Of a stretch of DNA of 44,428 bases, positions 30,154 to 39,451 are shown piece after piece; within the stretch, counting starts at the first letter, position 1, and each line of letters begins with the position of its first letter. Made by a program: the position numbers and the translations under genes. The notes beneath the pieces are model-generated. The model was not told where the DNA came from. It was given only the letters and a program-made list of their open reading frames with translations, and ran no database searches. Source of the DNA: Rhizosphaericola sp047606825 (lineage in GTDB: Bacteria > Bacteroidota > Bacteroidia > Chitinophagales > Chitinophagaceae); contig JASGDY010000003.1 of assembly GCA_047606825.1 (NCBI GenBank), positions 1 through 44,428 on the forward strand. Reading direction: 5' to 3'.

Positions 30154-32229
30154 TTATACAACGATGTGTTTTTCTTTCTTCCTGGCAATTCTAAACAGGA
30201 TAAGCCCCAAGCCTACAAATGCCAACGCACCCAAGAGGTCGTAGCCGCCCATGCCTAGATATTTTTCAAGGTTGTCTTCCAGGCTCAGTTTGGCAATCCA
30301 TGCCGCGACTTTTTCATTGCCTGCCGTCAGCAGCGCAACGATGACACCCGCCAATGCGCCACCGGCGACAAGACCCGTTGCAAAAAGGTTGCCACTGCTC
30401 AAGTCGTCCTCTTCCGCATGGGGTTCTTTTTGCTTCTTTTTGCGGTCTACGATGCCACGTACAAGTCCGCCGCAGAATATCGGAAGCGTCGTACTGAGCG
30501 GAAGGTAAGCACCCACGGCAAATCCCAGTGAATTGATGCCGCACAGTTCCATGACCGCCGCCAATGCCACGCCCACAAAAACAAATTGCCAGTCAAGGTT
30601 AAACGAAAGAATACCTTTGGTCAAGGTTGCCAGCAATGTTGCCTGCGGTGCCGGAAACTTGTCACTGCCGATGGCGTGCGTGAATCCTTGTTTGGCCATC
30701 TCGGCAGTGGGTGTGTCCAGCAGTTTTACCGTAAGTCCCACGACAATCGAGGAGACAATGACACCGATAATCAGCGCAATCTGTTGGTATTTGGGTGTTG
30801 CGCCGACCAAATAACCTGTTTTCAGATCCTGCGACGTGCCGCCTGCATTGGATGCTGCGATGCATATCATGCCCCCAACGACCAGCACCATCGGTTCATA
30901 GGTTTTGCCGCTCCAACCGATACCGATGAACACAAGGCAGGTTGCCATGACCGTGGCGATCGTCATACCGCTGACCGGACTGTTGCTGGAGCCTATGATG
31001 CCGACGATACGCGAAGCCACCGTAACGAAAAACGCTCCGAACACGACGATCAACGCGCCCAGCAGCAATTTGCTGCCGATGCTGTCGCCCGGTATCATGG
31101 GTATAAAGGCTATCAGTAGGACTAGAGCCAGACTTCCTATGCCGACGACTTTGAGGCTAAGGTCGCGGTCTGTCCTTAAAGTCGTCGTTGCAGTACCGTC
31201 CTGACTTTTGACAGAGCCGATGCTTTCCTTGAAAGAGGTGACGATGGTCGGGATGGTCTTCAGCAGGGTGATGAACCCGCCAGCCGCTACGGCACCTGCA
31301 CCCACGTTACGGATATAGGCACGATAGATGGCATCCGTAACATCCGAAAACTGGTGTGAAGCGGGATTCCAGTTGCCCGGTCCGCCCGCAGTCGCGATGT
31401 CGGCGAGATAGCCTTGTTTGGCCAGTTGCAGCGCGATGACCGTATGGTCGGTCAGCAGCGTGCCCAACAACGGAATGAACACCAGCCAGCTCAATACGCC
31501 ACCCGCGACCAGTACGCCCGCAATCTTGGGACCGATGATGTAACCCACGCCCAGGTATTCCGGCGTGATTTCCCCACTGAATTTTGCTGCGGGAAAATAT
31601 TTGTTTGTTGCCTTGGTGACAAAAGTCGGCAACTCGGAAATGACGTGGAATATTTTTTGCAAAAAAGCATACACGACTGAAACTGCAACACCCAGAAACG
31701 CCATTTTGGCGACGTCGCCGCCTTGTTCGCCGGCTTTTAGTACCGATGCGCACGCGGTGCCTTCCGGATAGGGAAGCGTATCGTGTTCCTTGACGATGAG
31801 ACTGCGTCTGAGCGGAATCATCATCAGCGTACCCAGCATACCGCCGAATATCGCCAATATAAAGATGGTGATGTAGTTGAAATAATGTGCGCCTACACTG
31901 TTGTCGTCACTCCCGATGGAGAGGAACAGAAAGCCCGGAAGCGTAAATGCGACACCGGCGGCGATACTTTCGCTGGCAGAGCCCGCGGTCTGTATGATGT
32001 TGTTTTCCAGTATGGTCGTTTTGAAAAATTTCTTCCCGATGGTAATCGCGATGACGGCTATGGGTATGGACGCGCTGACCGTCAGTCCGGCTTTTAAAGC
32101 CAGGTACACCGATGCCGCACCAAAAAGTGAGCCCAACAAACAACCGATCAAAATGGCCTTAAACGTAAATTCCCGCATCTCGGTTTCAGCCGGGACATAG
32201 GGTTTGAATTCTTTTTCTTGTTCTTTCAT
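30154..32229 (-). CDS. OPT-family oligopeptide transporter, 691 aa
   Basis: A secondary (proton-coupled) transporter of the OPT/YSL superfamily for peptides or metal-peptide complexes. About 14-16 TM helices; family signs are EFTFKAILIGCLLGSLFGAASVYLALKAGLTVSASIPIAVIAI (residues 18-60), the NIIQTAGSASESIAAGVAFTLPG loop (about 76-98) and DLKTGYLVGATPKYQQ (about 475-490). The central loop SIGSVKSQDGTATTTLRTDRD is hydrophilic. The ATG at 32229 (MKEQEKEFKPYVP) is preferred over a start 8 codons earlier, because a TACCTTTG box ends 21 nt before it. A POT transporter lies upstream on the same strand but is separated by a terminator. Confidence 0.88.
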   Translation of the reverse strand: MKEQEKEFKPYVPAETEMREFTFKAILIGCLLGSLFGAASVYLALKAGLTVSASIPIAVIAITIGKKFFKTTILENNIIQTAGSASESIAAGVAFTLPGFLFLSIGSDDNSVGAHYFNYITIFILAIFGGMLGTLMMIPLRRSLIVKEHDTLPYPEGTACASVLKAGEQGGDVAKMAFLGVAVSVVYAFLQKIFHVISELPTFVTKATNKYFPAAKFSGEITPEYLGVGYIIGPKIAGVLVAGGVLSWLVFIPLLGTLLTDHTVIALQLAKQGYLADIATAGGPGNWNPASHQFSDVTDAIYRAYIRNVGAGAVAAGGFITLLKTIPTIVTSFKESIGSVKSQDGTATTTLRTDRDLSLKVVGIGSLALVLLIAFIPMIPGDSIGSKLLLGALIVVFGAFFVTVASRIVGIIGSSNSPVSGMTIATVMATCLVFIGIGWSGKTYEPMVLVVGGMICIAASNAGGTSQDLKTGYLVGATPKYQQIALIIGVIVSSIVVGLTVKLLDTPTAEMAKQGFTHAIGSDKFPAPQATLLATLTKGILSFNLDWQFVFVGVALAAVMELCGINSLGFAVGAYLPLSTTLPIFCGGLVRGIVDRKKKQKEPHAEEDDLSSGNLFATGLVAGGALAGVIVALLTAGNEKVAAWIAKLSLEDNLEKYLGMGGYDLLGALAFVGLGLILFRIARKKEKHIVV

Positions 32230-32250
32230 AAATGCAATATGTCTATCTCC

Positions 32251-32258
32251 CAAAGGTA
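32251..32258 (-). promoter_or_regulatory. -7 box TACCTTTG for the OPT gene
   Basis: Full TAnnTTTG match on the minus strand, 21 nt before the ATG at 32229 and just after the POT terminator. Confidence 0.5.
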
Positions 32259-32270
32259 GGATGGAAAAAT

Positions 32271-32306
32271 AAAACCCGCATTGCTATTTCAAGCAACGCG
32301 GGTTTT
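32271..32306 (-). terminator. Terminator of the POT gene
   Basis: Stem AAAACCCGC / GCGGGTTTT with inner TTGC/GCAA pair; on the minus strand a T-rich run (TTTTATTTTTCC) follows. 24 nt after the POT stop. Confidence 0.85.
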
Positions 32307-32329
32307 ATTTCTCCATGAAAATGAATATG

Positions 32330-33709
32330 CTACGCTTCCTGTAATGTGGCGGCAGCTACTTCCTGGTCTTTTTCCTTGGCCAAGGCAATGTCTTCTGCAC
32401 CGTGCGAAAGGGTTTTCAGCTTTTTCAGGAAAATAAATATCAAGCTGGAGAATATGATACAGAATATGGCAATGCCTGTAAATACAGCGAACTCCCCATA
32501 TTTCTCCGCAGATTCCCCGAGCAGTCCCGCCGCTTTGCCGCCCAGGCCCGTCACCGCCCAGAAGATGCCCATCATCAAGGAGGCGTATTTCGCGGGTGCA
32601 AGTTTGGTGATATAGGACAGTGCCACGGGCGAGAGACACAGCTCACCGACCGTATGGAACAGATAGGCCAGCATCAGCCATGACATGGAGGACGCGCCTT
32701 GCCTGTCATATTGTTTGGACGCAGCGGACATAAACAAAAATCCCGCGCCCATCACGATGACGGCGACAAGCATCTTGAAGAGTGCCGAGGATTCTTTCCC
32801 TTGCAGTTTTCTTTTTGCCCAGATGCCGGCGATAGGCAGTCCAAGGATGAGGATGTACATCGAGTTGACGCTCTGGAACCAGGTCGCTGGTACTTCCCAT
32901 CCCAGCAGATGGCGGTTGGTCTTTTCGGAAGCGTAGATGTTCATCAGCCCGCCAGCCTGTTCAAATGCAGCCCAGAAAACAAAGACGATGAGGAAGGACA
33001 GCAGCAGCACGACCACGCGGTCTTTTTCTATTTTGTTTAAGGGTCTTTTAAAATCTTCCTGGTCTATCTTGTTGGTCGAGGTGCCTAGGAAATTGCCCAC
33101 ATTTGTCAGGTGTTTTTTGCCTGCCAGGAAGGTAATCATGCCAATCAGCATCCCGATGCCCGCCAAGCCAAACCCATAGTGCCAACCTATTTTTTCACCT
33201 ACATAACCAACGATGAGCGGTGCTACGAAGCCGCCAAGGTTGATACCCATGTAGAAAATTGTAAAACCCTTGTCCCTTCTCTCGTCGCCCGGGGCATACA
33301 GTCCGCCGACCATGGTTGAAATGTTGGGTTTAAGGAATCCGACTCCGGCAATGATAAAAGCAATACCTCCGTAAAAAGCCCATAAGTGTTCCAGTGCCAG
33401 TATGCAATGTCCGAATACCAGCAATATGCAGCCCAATAGGACGGATTTTTTTTGTCCAAGGAATTTGTCCGCTATATAGCCGCCAGGCATTCCCGCGACA
33501 TAGACCAGCATGAGGTACCACCCGTACAAAGACAATGCGTCCGGCTTGCTCCAGCCTAGCCCGGGATTGGCACCCGTCGTTTTCTGCACTAGGTACAGGG
33601 TCAATAGCGCCCGCATTCCGTAGAAGGAGAAACGCTCCCACATTTCCGTAAAGAAAAGAATAAATAGTCCTTTGGGATGCCCAAAAATCTCGTTAGGTTT
33701 GTTTGCCAT
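32330..33709 (-). CDS. POT/PTR-family proton-dependent peptide transporter, 459 aa
   Basis: A major-facilitator symporter for di- and tripeptides in the inner membrane. Family signatures: GLFILFFTEMWERFSFYGMRALLTLYLV (residues 14-41) with the ExxERFxYYG motif, and GVGFLKPNISTMVGGLY plus DKGFTIFYMGINLGGFVAPL (about 121-165), the PTR2 signature. About 12-14 TM helices; the length is normal for bacterial POT. Together with the OPT gene downstream it forms a peptide-uptake pair, but each has its own transcription signals. Substrate range cannot be told. Confidence 0.9.
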   Translation of the reverse strand: MANKPNEIFGHPKGLFILFFTEMWERFSFYGMRALLTLYLVQKTTGANPGLGWSKPDALSLYGWYLMLVYVAGMPGGYIADKFLGQKKSVLLGCILLVFGHCILALEHLWAFYGGIAFIIAGVGFLKPNISTMVGGLYAPGDERRDKGFTIFYMGINLGGFVAPLIVGYVGEKIGWHYGFGLAGIGMLIGMITFLAGKKHLTNVGNFLGTSTNKIDQEDFKRPLNKIEKDRVVVLLLSFLIVFVFWAAFEQAGGLMNIYASEKTNRHLLGWEVPATWFQSVNSMYILILGLPIAGIWAKRKLQGKESSALFKMLVAVIVMGAGFLFMSAASKQYDRQGASSMSWLMLAYLFHTVGELCLSPVALSYITKLAPAKYASLMMGIFWAVTGLGGKAAGLLGESAEKYGEFAVFTGIAIFCIIFSSLIFIFLKKLKTLSHGAEDIALAKEKDQEVAAATLQEA

Positions 33710-33837
33710 TTAAGGTCGTTTTGACATTGAAAATATAAGTTCAGCCGACAAGATACGGAAAAAAGGAATTGGACAATGTTGCTTCAAGTCTTTATGTTTA
33801 ACGATATTCGCGGCGTATTGGCAGAAAAAGAGCATAT

Positions 33838-35115
33838 ATGGATAAAAAAAATATATTAGTCATTGGTTCTGGTGGTCGGGAACATGCATTGGCTTGGAAA
33901 ATAAAACAGAGTCCCAAATGTGGCAACTTGTTCATCGCGCCCGGGAATCCCGGCATGGTGGCTCTTGGCGAAAACGTCAACATCGGTGTCAACGATTTCG
34001 AGGCTTTATATAGTTTGGTTATGGACAAAGCTGTCGATATTGTCGTTGTCGGTCCGGAAGACCCATTGGTCAACGGTATTCATGATTTTTTCCAAGAAAA
34101 AAAATATGCTGGCAAGGTCATTGGTCCATCCCGCGAAGGTGCACAACTGGAAGGCAGCAAGGCTTTTTCCAAAAAGTTCATGGCACGCCACGGCGTCCCG
34201 ACCGCCGCTTACGCCGAGTTTGATCAAAGCAATTACGAGGCGGGCATCGATTATCTGAAAAAGCATACACTTCCCATCGTGCTGAAAGCCGACGGCCTGG
34301 CGGCTGGCAAAGGTGTCGTGATTTCCGAAACGATTGCCGACGCACTCAAGACTTTTGAAGATATGATACAGCACCGGCAGTTTGGTGAGGCTTCGTCCAA
34401 AGTCGTTGTCGAACAGTTCCTGAACGGCATCGAAGTGAGTGTTTTTGTATTGACGGACGGCAAAGATTACAAAATCATCGGCCACGCCAAGGACTACAAA
34501 CGCATCGGCGAGGGTGATACCGGTCCCAATACGGGCGGCATGGGCTGCGTGACGCCAGTCCCGTTTATGGACGCTGCTTTCATGCAAAAAGTAGAGGATC
34601 GCATCATCCGCCCGACTATTGATGGTTTAGCTTCGGAAAACATTGATTATAAAGGTTTTATCTTCTTTGGTTTGATTAATGTGGAGGGTGAGCCTTGGGT
34701 GATTGAGTACAATTCGCGTATGGGAGATCCGGAGACGGAAGTTGTCATGCCGCGCCTGAAAACTGATATCGTGGAGGTGTTTGAGGCGGTGTATGACGGT
34801 AATCTGGACGCTATCGACGTGCAATACAATGAGGGGTCGTTTGCTACGGTGGTCGCCGTCAGTGGCGGCTACCCTGGCGACTATGCCAAAGGCAAGAAAA
34901 TAACCGTTGACGAGCCGTTGGAAGGGTCTATTCTTTTCCATGCGGGAACGAAGTCGGACGGCGACAACCATATTTTAACAAACGGTGGTCGCGTGCTTGC
35001 CGTAACTTCGTCCGGTGTGAACATCACAGCGGCAGTGCACCAGTCCCTGTACAACCTCGAAAAAATCAGTTTTGACGGGATGAATTATCGACGTGATATC
35101 GGATATGAATTCTAA
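33838..35115 (+). CDS. purD: Phosphoribosylamine-glycine ligase (GARS), 425 aa
   Basis: The second step of purine synthesis: ATP-dependent joining of phosphoribosylamine and glycine. N-domain ILVIGSGGREHALAWKI (residues 5-21) and APGNPG (34-39). ATP-grasp with LPIVLKADGLAAGKGVVI (about 147-164) and VVEQFLNGIEVSVFVLTDG. GDTGPNTGGMGCVTPVP (about 225-241) and EYNSRMGDPETEVVMPRL (about 294-311) are the classic GARS signatures; the latter carries the metal-binding Glu and Asn. The frame is full length and intact. Just before the ATG (33819-33835) is the short repeat TGGCAGAAAAAGAGCAT related to the element at 20240. Confidence 0.96.
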   Translation: MDKKNILVIGSGGREHALAWKIKQSPKCGNLFIAPGNPGMVALGENVNIGVNDFEALYSLVMDKAVDIVVVGPEDPLVNGIHDFFQEKKYAGKVIGPSREGAQLEGSKAFSKKFMARHGVPTAAYAEFDQSNYEAGIDYLKKHTLPIVLKADGLAAGKGVVISETIADALKTFEDMIQHRQFGEASSKVVVEQFLNGIEVSVFVLTDGKDYKIIGHAKDYKRIGEGDTGPNTGGMGCVTPVPFMDAAFMQKVEDRIIRPTIDGLASENIDYKGFIFFGLINVEGEPWVIEYNSRMGDPETEVVMPRLKTDIVEVFEAVYDGNLDAIDVQYNEGSFATVVAVSGGYPGDYAKGKKITVDEPLEGSILFHAGTKSDGDNHILTNGGRVLAVTSSGVNITAAVHQSLYNLEKISFDGMNYRRDIGYEF

Positions 35116-35278
35116 TTTGGTGATTTGGTAATTTGATGATTTGAAAAATTACTGCCAACCAATCGGATGAGCAAATATTATTGTAAAAAGACATTTTACG
35201 GCTCTTTGAAACTGCAAATTTTGAAGAGTGAGCACAAATACCAAGCGAGGTAATCAATAAATAAAAGGTTTCGCGTCT

Positions 35279-35322
35279 CCCCTCTCCTGGTTAGAAGAGG
35301 GGGTTGGGGGTGAGGTTTAAAA
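35279..35322. repeat. GC-skewed repeat: CCCCTCT...AGAGGGG then GTTGGGGGTGAGGTT
   Basis: A 7-bp stem with a 10-nt loop, followed by a G-rich tract. This composite occurs as a dispersed intergenic repeat in many bacteria (from memory). It overlaps possible upstream starts of the next gene. Confidence 0.4.
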
Positions 35323-35333
35323 AAAATCATTTC

Positions 35334-36626
35334 GTGAGCATAAAACCATTGCAATATCTCTTGTTGATCGTCCTAGCCTTGACTAGGATAGGCATTGTGC
35401 GTGCGCAGGATTCCGTGTCCTATTCGGCCCAGTTGCATAAAGCAAAGGACGAAATGAACCTCATACTCCAGGGGGAGCGTCCCGATTATATCAAGGCGGG
35501 AAAGATATTGGAACCACTGGTCTCCGTCAATCCCGGCAATGCCGAGGCCTGGTATTATTTTGGGTACGCGATTGATGAATACAATATGGGAAACAGCGAG
35601 GAGATGCTCAAGGCTTCCTTGCCGTTGGCCATGCGGGCGAGCGATGCTTTCCAGAACTGCATCGAACTGAGCGACGGTAAATATAAAGGAAGCCAGCTAC
35701 TCTTTGACCCGCATACCAAGATATTGACCATCTGGGGCAACCAGGCGTTCCGTTATTTCAACCAGGGCGACATGGATTCGGCATATTGGTGCCTCAACCA
35801 GGCCGCGATACGTGGCGGTATCAACCAGTCCGTGTTGGGCTATTTCAGGCAGGTCATGCAGGAATGTGGACAGAACGCCTATTTGTTTACCAATGGCGAC
35901 ATGTATGCCTATTACTTGGCGTATTTGCAGACTATACAGCATTTTAGGACGGATATCAACTGCATTGACCTGAATTTTTTGCAGACAGGCTGGGCTGTCC
36001 CTTTGTACAAAAAAATGAACGTATTGTCGGATTCGATGGCACTTGTCCTGCAAAAGGGTGGACGTAAACTTGTAAATGATAGCGTTGTCGTGCGCAACGA
36101 TAATCAAGATGCCATAGGTGGGGATGGCGTTATTCGTTGGAAAGTACGTAAAACGACATCCTGGACGAAAGGTGACATTGCCTTTCTGAACCTGCTGCAA
36201 ACAAACCGGTTCCGCAACGACGTGTTCATTGTGGCGGACGTCCCGTCCCAGATGCGTCTGGGGCTCAATGTGGACAATTATTTGCAGTTGCGTGGACTGA
36301 CGTTCAAGATGGTTGCCGACACCAGTACCAGCAACCTCAATTTCTTGGAATCCCGTTTGTCCCGGCTCAATCCGATTCCTATTGACGATTCGTCTTTCCG
36401 CAACAATCCGGATAACATCCAAGTGTTGAACAATTATCGTTTTGCCTATACCGCAGCGGCCGTGATGTCTTCTGCCAAGGGGGATTTGAAGCTGGCACTT
36501 GATTTGATTGATTTGTCCCTCAGGAAATATCCAGAACAGACTTTACCATTCTATGCGGCACAGACCAAGGACTGGTTTTACAGCCTACGGTCGCAGGCGG
36601 AACGCGGAGAGCCATTGAAATGGTAG
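35334..36626 (+). CDS. Exported protein with TPR-like and DUF2723-like segments, 430 aa
   Basis: No certain family. The GTG at 35334 gives MSIKPLQYLLLIVLALTRIGIVRAQ, a good signal peptide; earlier TTG/GTG starts lie in the repeat. Residues about 35-140 look like one or two TPR units (AGKILEPLVSVNPGNAEAWYYFGYAIDEYNMGN, NQAFRYFNQGDMDSAYWCLNQAAI). Then comes LFTNGDMYAYYLAYLQTIQHFRTDINCIDLNFLQTGW (about 183-219), close in pattern to the soluble part of DUF2723 membrane proteins ('TNGDNDTYPLWYLQ...RTDVxVxNLSLL'), but without their TM helices. The C-terminus has another helical pair (FAYTAAAVMSSAKGDLKLALDLIDLSLRKYPEQ). Periplasmic; function unknown. Confidence 0.65.
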   Translation: MSIKPLQYLLLIVLALTRIGIVRAQDSVSYSAQLHKAKDEMNLILQGERPDYIKAGKILEPLVSVNPGNAEAWYYFGYAIDEYNMGNSEEMLKASLPLAMRASDAFQNCIELSDGKYKGSQLLFDPHTKILTIWGNQAFRYFNQGDMDSAYWCLNQAAIRGGINQSVLGYFRQVMQECGQNAYLFTNGDMYAYYLAYLQTIQHFRTDINCIDLNFLQTGWAVPLYKKMNVLSDSMALVLQKGGRKLVNDSVVVRNDNQDAIGGDGVIRWKVRKTTSWTKGDIAFLNLLQTNRFRNDVFIVADVPSQMRLGLNVDNYLQLRGLTFKMVADTSTSNLNFLESRLSRLNPIPIDDSSFRNNPDNIQVLNNYRFAYTAAAVMSSAKGDLKLALDLIDLSLRKYPEQTLPFYAAQTKDWFYSLRSQAERGEPLKW

Positions 36627-36755
36627 GAAAAGCTCTTTTGAGGAATCGAAAACGCCTCGTTAAAATAAATTTTAATGTAGCTTTTGTATTGTCGTGTAAA
36701 TTCGCTCTTTTTGCACCTTAATTGGAGCAATAATATTTAATATTGTTAACAAATA

Positions 36756-37781
36756 ATGGGACTTTTTAATTTTTTTACGCAGGAAATAGCGATGGATTTA
36801 GGTACCGCTAATACCTTGCTTATACATAACGAAGAAATAGTCGTCAACGAACCATCTATCGTCGCGCTGAACAGAAACAACCCCAAGGAAGTCATCGCAG
36901 TGGGTAAACGCGCTCTGCTGATGCATGAGAAAACACATGAAAGTATCCGTACCGTACGTCCGTTGAAAGACGGTGTCATCGCCGACTTCAACGCGGCAGA
37001 GCTGATGATCCGGGAAATGATCAAAATGATCTATCCCAAAAAACCACTGTTTCCACCTAGCTGGCGCATGATGATCTGCATCCCGTCCAGCATTACAGAA
37101 GTGGAAAAACGTGCGGTGCGTGACAGTGCGGAACAAGCCGGTGCGAAAGAAGTGTACTTGATCCACGAGCCAATGGCTGCCGCAATCGGTATCGGTATCG
37201 ACGTCGAAGAGCCGGTGGGCAACATGATTATCGATATTGGTGGCGGTACGACGGGCATCACCGTCATTGCGTTGGCAGGTATCGTCTGCGACCAGAGTAT
37301 CCGTATCGCGGGCGACGAGTTTACTGCCGACATCATGGAAGCTTTGAGACGTTACCATAGTTTGCTGATTGGTGAACGTACTGCCGAACAAATCAAAATC
37401 CAGTTGGGCGCTGCTATGAAAGACCTGGACAATCCGCCGGATGACTTACCGGTCAACGGTCGCGACTTGGTAACGGGTATTCCCAAACAAATCATGGTCA
37501 GCTATCAGGAAGTAGCGGAGGCATTGGACAAAAGCATCTTCAAAATAGAGGAAGCAATACTCAAGGCATTGGAAACTACGCCGCCGGAACTCGCTGCGGA
37601 CATCTACCGCAGAGGCTTGTACCTGACGGGCGGTGGTGCTTTGTTGAGAGGCCTGGACAAACGTCTGAGCCAAAAAATCAAGTTGCCCGTACACATCGCC
37701 GACGACCCATTGAAAAGTGTCGTCCGCGGAACGGGAATCGCCTTGAAGCACTATCAGCGTTTTCCATTTATTATGCGATGA
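36756..37781 (+). CDS. mreB: Rod-shape actin MreB, 341 aa
   Basis: A bacterial actin that forms membrane-bound filaments directing the elongation machinery. Phosphate 1 motif MDLGTANTLL (residues 13-22), phosphate 2 IDIGGGTTGITVIA (about 160-173), adenosine motif YLTGGGALLRGL (about 288-299), and the N-terminal amphipathic helix MGLFNFFTQE for membrane contact. Full length. First gene of mreBCD; 210 nt of non-coding DNA separate it from mreC, with low-complexity A-rich repeats (ctaacagctaaaggctattgg) and a possible additional promoter. Confidence 0.96.
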   Translation: MGLFNFFTQEIAMDLGTANTLLIHNEEIVVNEPSIVALNRNNPKEVIAVGKRALLMHEKTHESIRTVRPLKDGVIADFNAAELMIREMIKMIYPKKPLFPPSWRMMICIPSSITEVEKRAVRDSAEQAGAKEVYLIHEPMAAAIGIGIDVEEPVGNMIIDIGGGTTGITVIALAGIVCDQSIRIAGDEFTADIMEALRRYHSLLIGERTAEQIKIQLGAAMKDLDNPPDDLPVNGRDLVTGIPKQIMVSYQEVAEALDKSIFKIEEAILKALETTPPELAADIYRRGLYLTGGGALLRGLDKRLSQKIKLPVHIADDPLKSVVRGTGIALKHYQRFPFIMR

Positions 37782-37991
37782 TAAGTCAAAAGGCAAAAGC
37801 CCTGGCAGTGCTTGGAACGTCACATTGACTGAGGTCGAAGGGGTTGGACTTAGATAGCACCCAAGGCATTTTTTTTTTGCAGGACATTGGACTCCCGCAG
37901 AGTCTCCTTTGTGAGACGGTGTGGAGAAGGTATAAAAAAGCTAACAGCTAAAGGCTATTGGCTAATAGCTAAAAAATAAAAAAGACCGGAA

Positions 37992-38870
37992 TTGCGTAAT
38001 ATCATCATTTTCATAAGACGGTATATTACATTTTTCACGTTCTTGGTATTGCAGATTGTCTGTGTCAGCATGTTGGTGCGCTACAATGCCAGTTACAACG
38101 CTGTGTATATCAACGTAGCCTCTTCGTTTACGGGCTTTTTTGACAAAAAGTACAATGACGTTGAATATTATTTTCAACTCAGGAAAACGAACAAGCAACT
38201 TGCCGACGAAAATGCAATGCTCAAGAATGTGATCATGTCGTCCATTGAAAAAAATGGAGATACCAGCACTGGCAGATTGCAGGCGCGCATCGATTCGCTC
38301 TACCGCGACACCCTTGGGCGCAACGTGAAATATATCTTTACCACAGCCAAGGTCGTCAACAACTCCCTTTACAGCGAAAACAACTATATCACCATCCAAA
38401 AAGGCTCGCAGGACGGCGTGGCGACCGACATGGCTGTCGCCGGCCCTAAAGGTATCGTGGGGCATGTCGTCTCGGTCAGCAAAAATTACAGTGTGGCGAT
38501 GAGCCTGCTCAACCACAACAGCCGTGTCAGCGTGACGCTCAAAGGCAAACCGTTTACGGGCATCGTGGACTGGGACGGACATAGCCCTTCGGAAGTACTT
38601 CTGCACAATGTCCCCAAAAACATCAAGATCCACAAGGGTGATTCCGTCGTCACGAGCAACCTTTCCGAAAGTTTTCCGCCGGGATTGATGGTGGGACGTG
38701 CGGAACGCATACGGTTGAACGCAGCCTCCAACCTGATGGATGTCGTGCTCAAGACGGCGACAGATTTTTCCAATCTCCAATATGTCTATCTTATCCGTAA
38801 CGTTTTCTATACCGAACAGAAAAGTTTGGAACAGGCGACACGGGAACAACAACCGGTGAAAGCAAAATGA
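37992..38870 (+). CDS. mreC: Cell-shape protein MreC, 292 aa
   Basis: A periplasmic scaffold joining MreB to the PBP2-RodA enzymes. One TM helix (about residues 10-29), a coiled coil (about 55-100, FQLRKTNKQLADENAMLKNVI), then the two-barrel MreC domain (about 115-275): ITIQKGSQDGVATDMAVAGPKGIVGHVV and SEVLLHNVPKNIKIHKGDSVVTSNLSESFPPGLMVGR. The start is TTG at 37992 (MRNIIIFIRRYITFF); no ATG lies nearby in frame. Its stop overlaps the mreD ATG by ATGA, so the pair is coupled. Confidence 0.92.
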   Translation: MRNIIIFIRRYITFFTFLVLQIVCVSMLVRYNASYNAVYINVASSFTGFFDKKYNDVEYYFQLRKTNKQLADENAMLKNVIMSSIEKNGDTSTGRLQARIDSLYRDTLGRNVKYIFTTAKVVNNSLYSENNYITIQKGSQDGVATDMAVAGPKGIVGHVVSVSKNYSVAMSLLNHNSRVSVTLKGKPFTGIVDWDGHSPSEVLLHNVPKNIKIHKGDSVVTSNLSESFPPGLMVGRAERIRLNAASNLMDVVLKTATDFSNLQYVYLIRNVFYTEQKSLEQATREQQPVKAK

Positions 38871-39403
38871 GTCTATTGTTAAAAAATATCATCCGTTTCT
38901 TCCTGTTTATCTTCATACAGGTGTACTTGTTGGACAAGATTCCGATGATAAGCCGTTTTACCAAACCTTATCAGTATTACCTTTTCCTGTTGTGGTTGCC
39001 GTACACGATGCCTAGGCTGGCTTTGTTGGGCATCGGATTTGTCTTTGGGCTGACCATGGACTATTTCACGGGAACGCCGGGCTATCATGCTTCTGCCTGT
39101 GTGCTGATTGCCTACCTGCGTCCGTTTGTCCTCAACGTGCTTCTGCCCCGAGAAAAATCCGAAATCAGCTACTTGGAGCCCGGCGTGAAAAGTCTGGGTT
39201 TTCCGCAATATGCCGCCTATATTTTTATCATGACTTTTCTCCACAACACCTGTCTCGTATTTATTGAGTGGATGAGCTTTGGGGACATTCTTTTCTTCCT
39301 GACGAAAGTTATCTGCACGACGGTCATCAGCATGTTGCTTGTTGCCATAGCTGAGCTGCTGTTCCTGCGCAAGAGCCGCTTCCGCACCAATACGGCGTAT
39401 TAG
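38867..39403 (+). CDS. mreD: Rod-shape protein MreD, 178 aa
   Basis: A small inner-membrane protein of the elongasome, with five to six TM helices (IIRFFLFIFIQVYLL, YYLFLLWLPYTMPRLALLGIGFVFGLTMDYF, FIMTFLHNTCLVFIEW, LFFLTKVICTTVISMLLVAIAELLFL) and the family pattern GLTMDYFTGTPGYHASACVLIAYLRPF. The ATG shares its bases with the mreC stop. PBP2 (mrdA) and rodA, which often follow in Bacteroidota, are absent: the next gene is convergent. Confidence 0.88.
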   Translation: MSLLLKNIIRFFLFIFIQVYLLDKIPMISRFTKPYQYYLFLLWLPYTMPRLALLGIGFVFGLTMDYFTGTPGYHASACVLIAYLRPFVLNVLLPREKSEISYLEPGVKSLGFPQYAAYIFIMTFLHNTCLVFIEWMSFGDILFFLTKVICTTVISMLLVAIAELLFLRKSRFRTNTAY

Positions 39404-39451
39404 TCGCACGGTTTTCAGACCTCAAAAAAGACAGCCTGGGCTTCCGATGCG

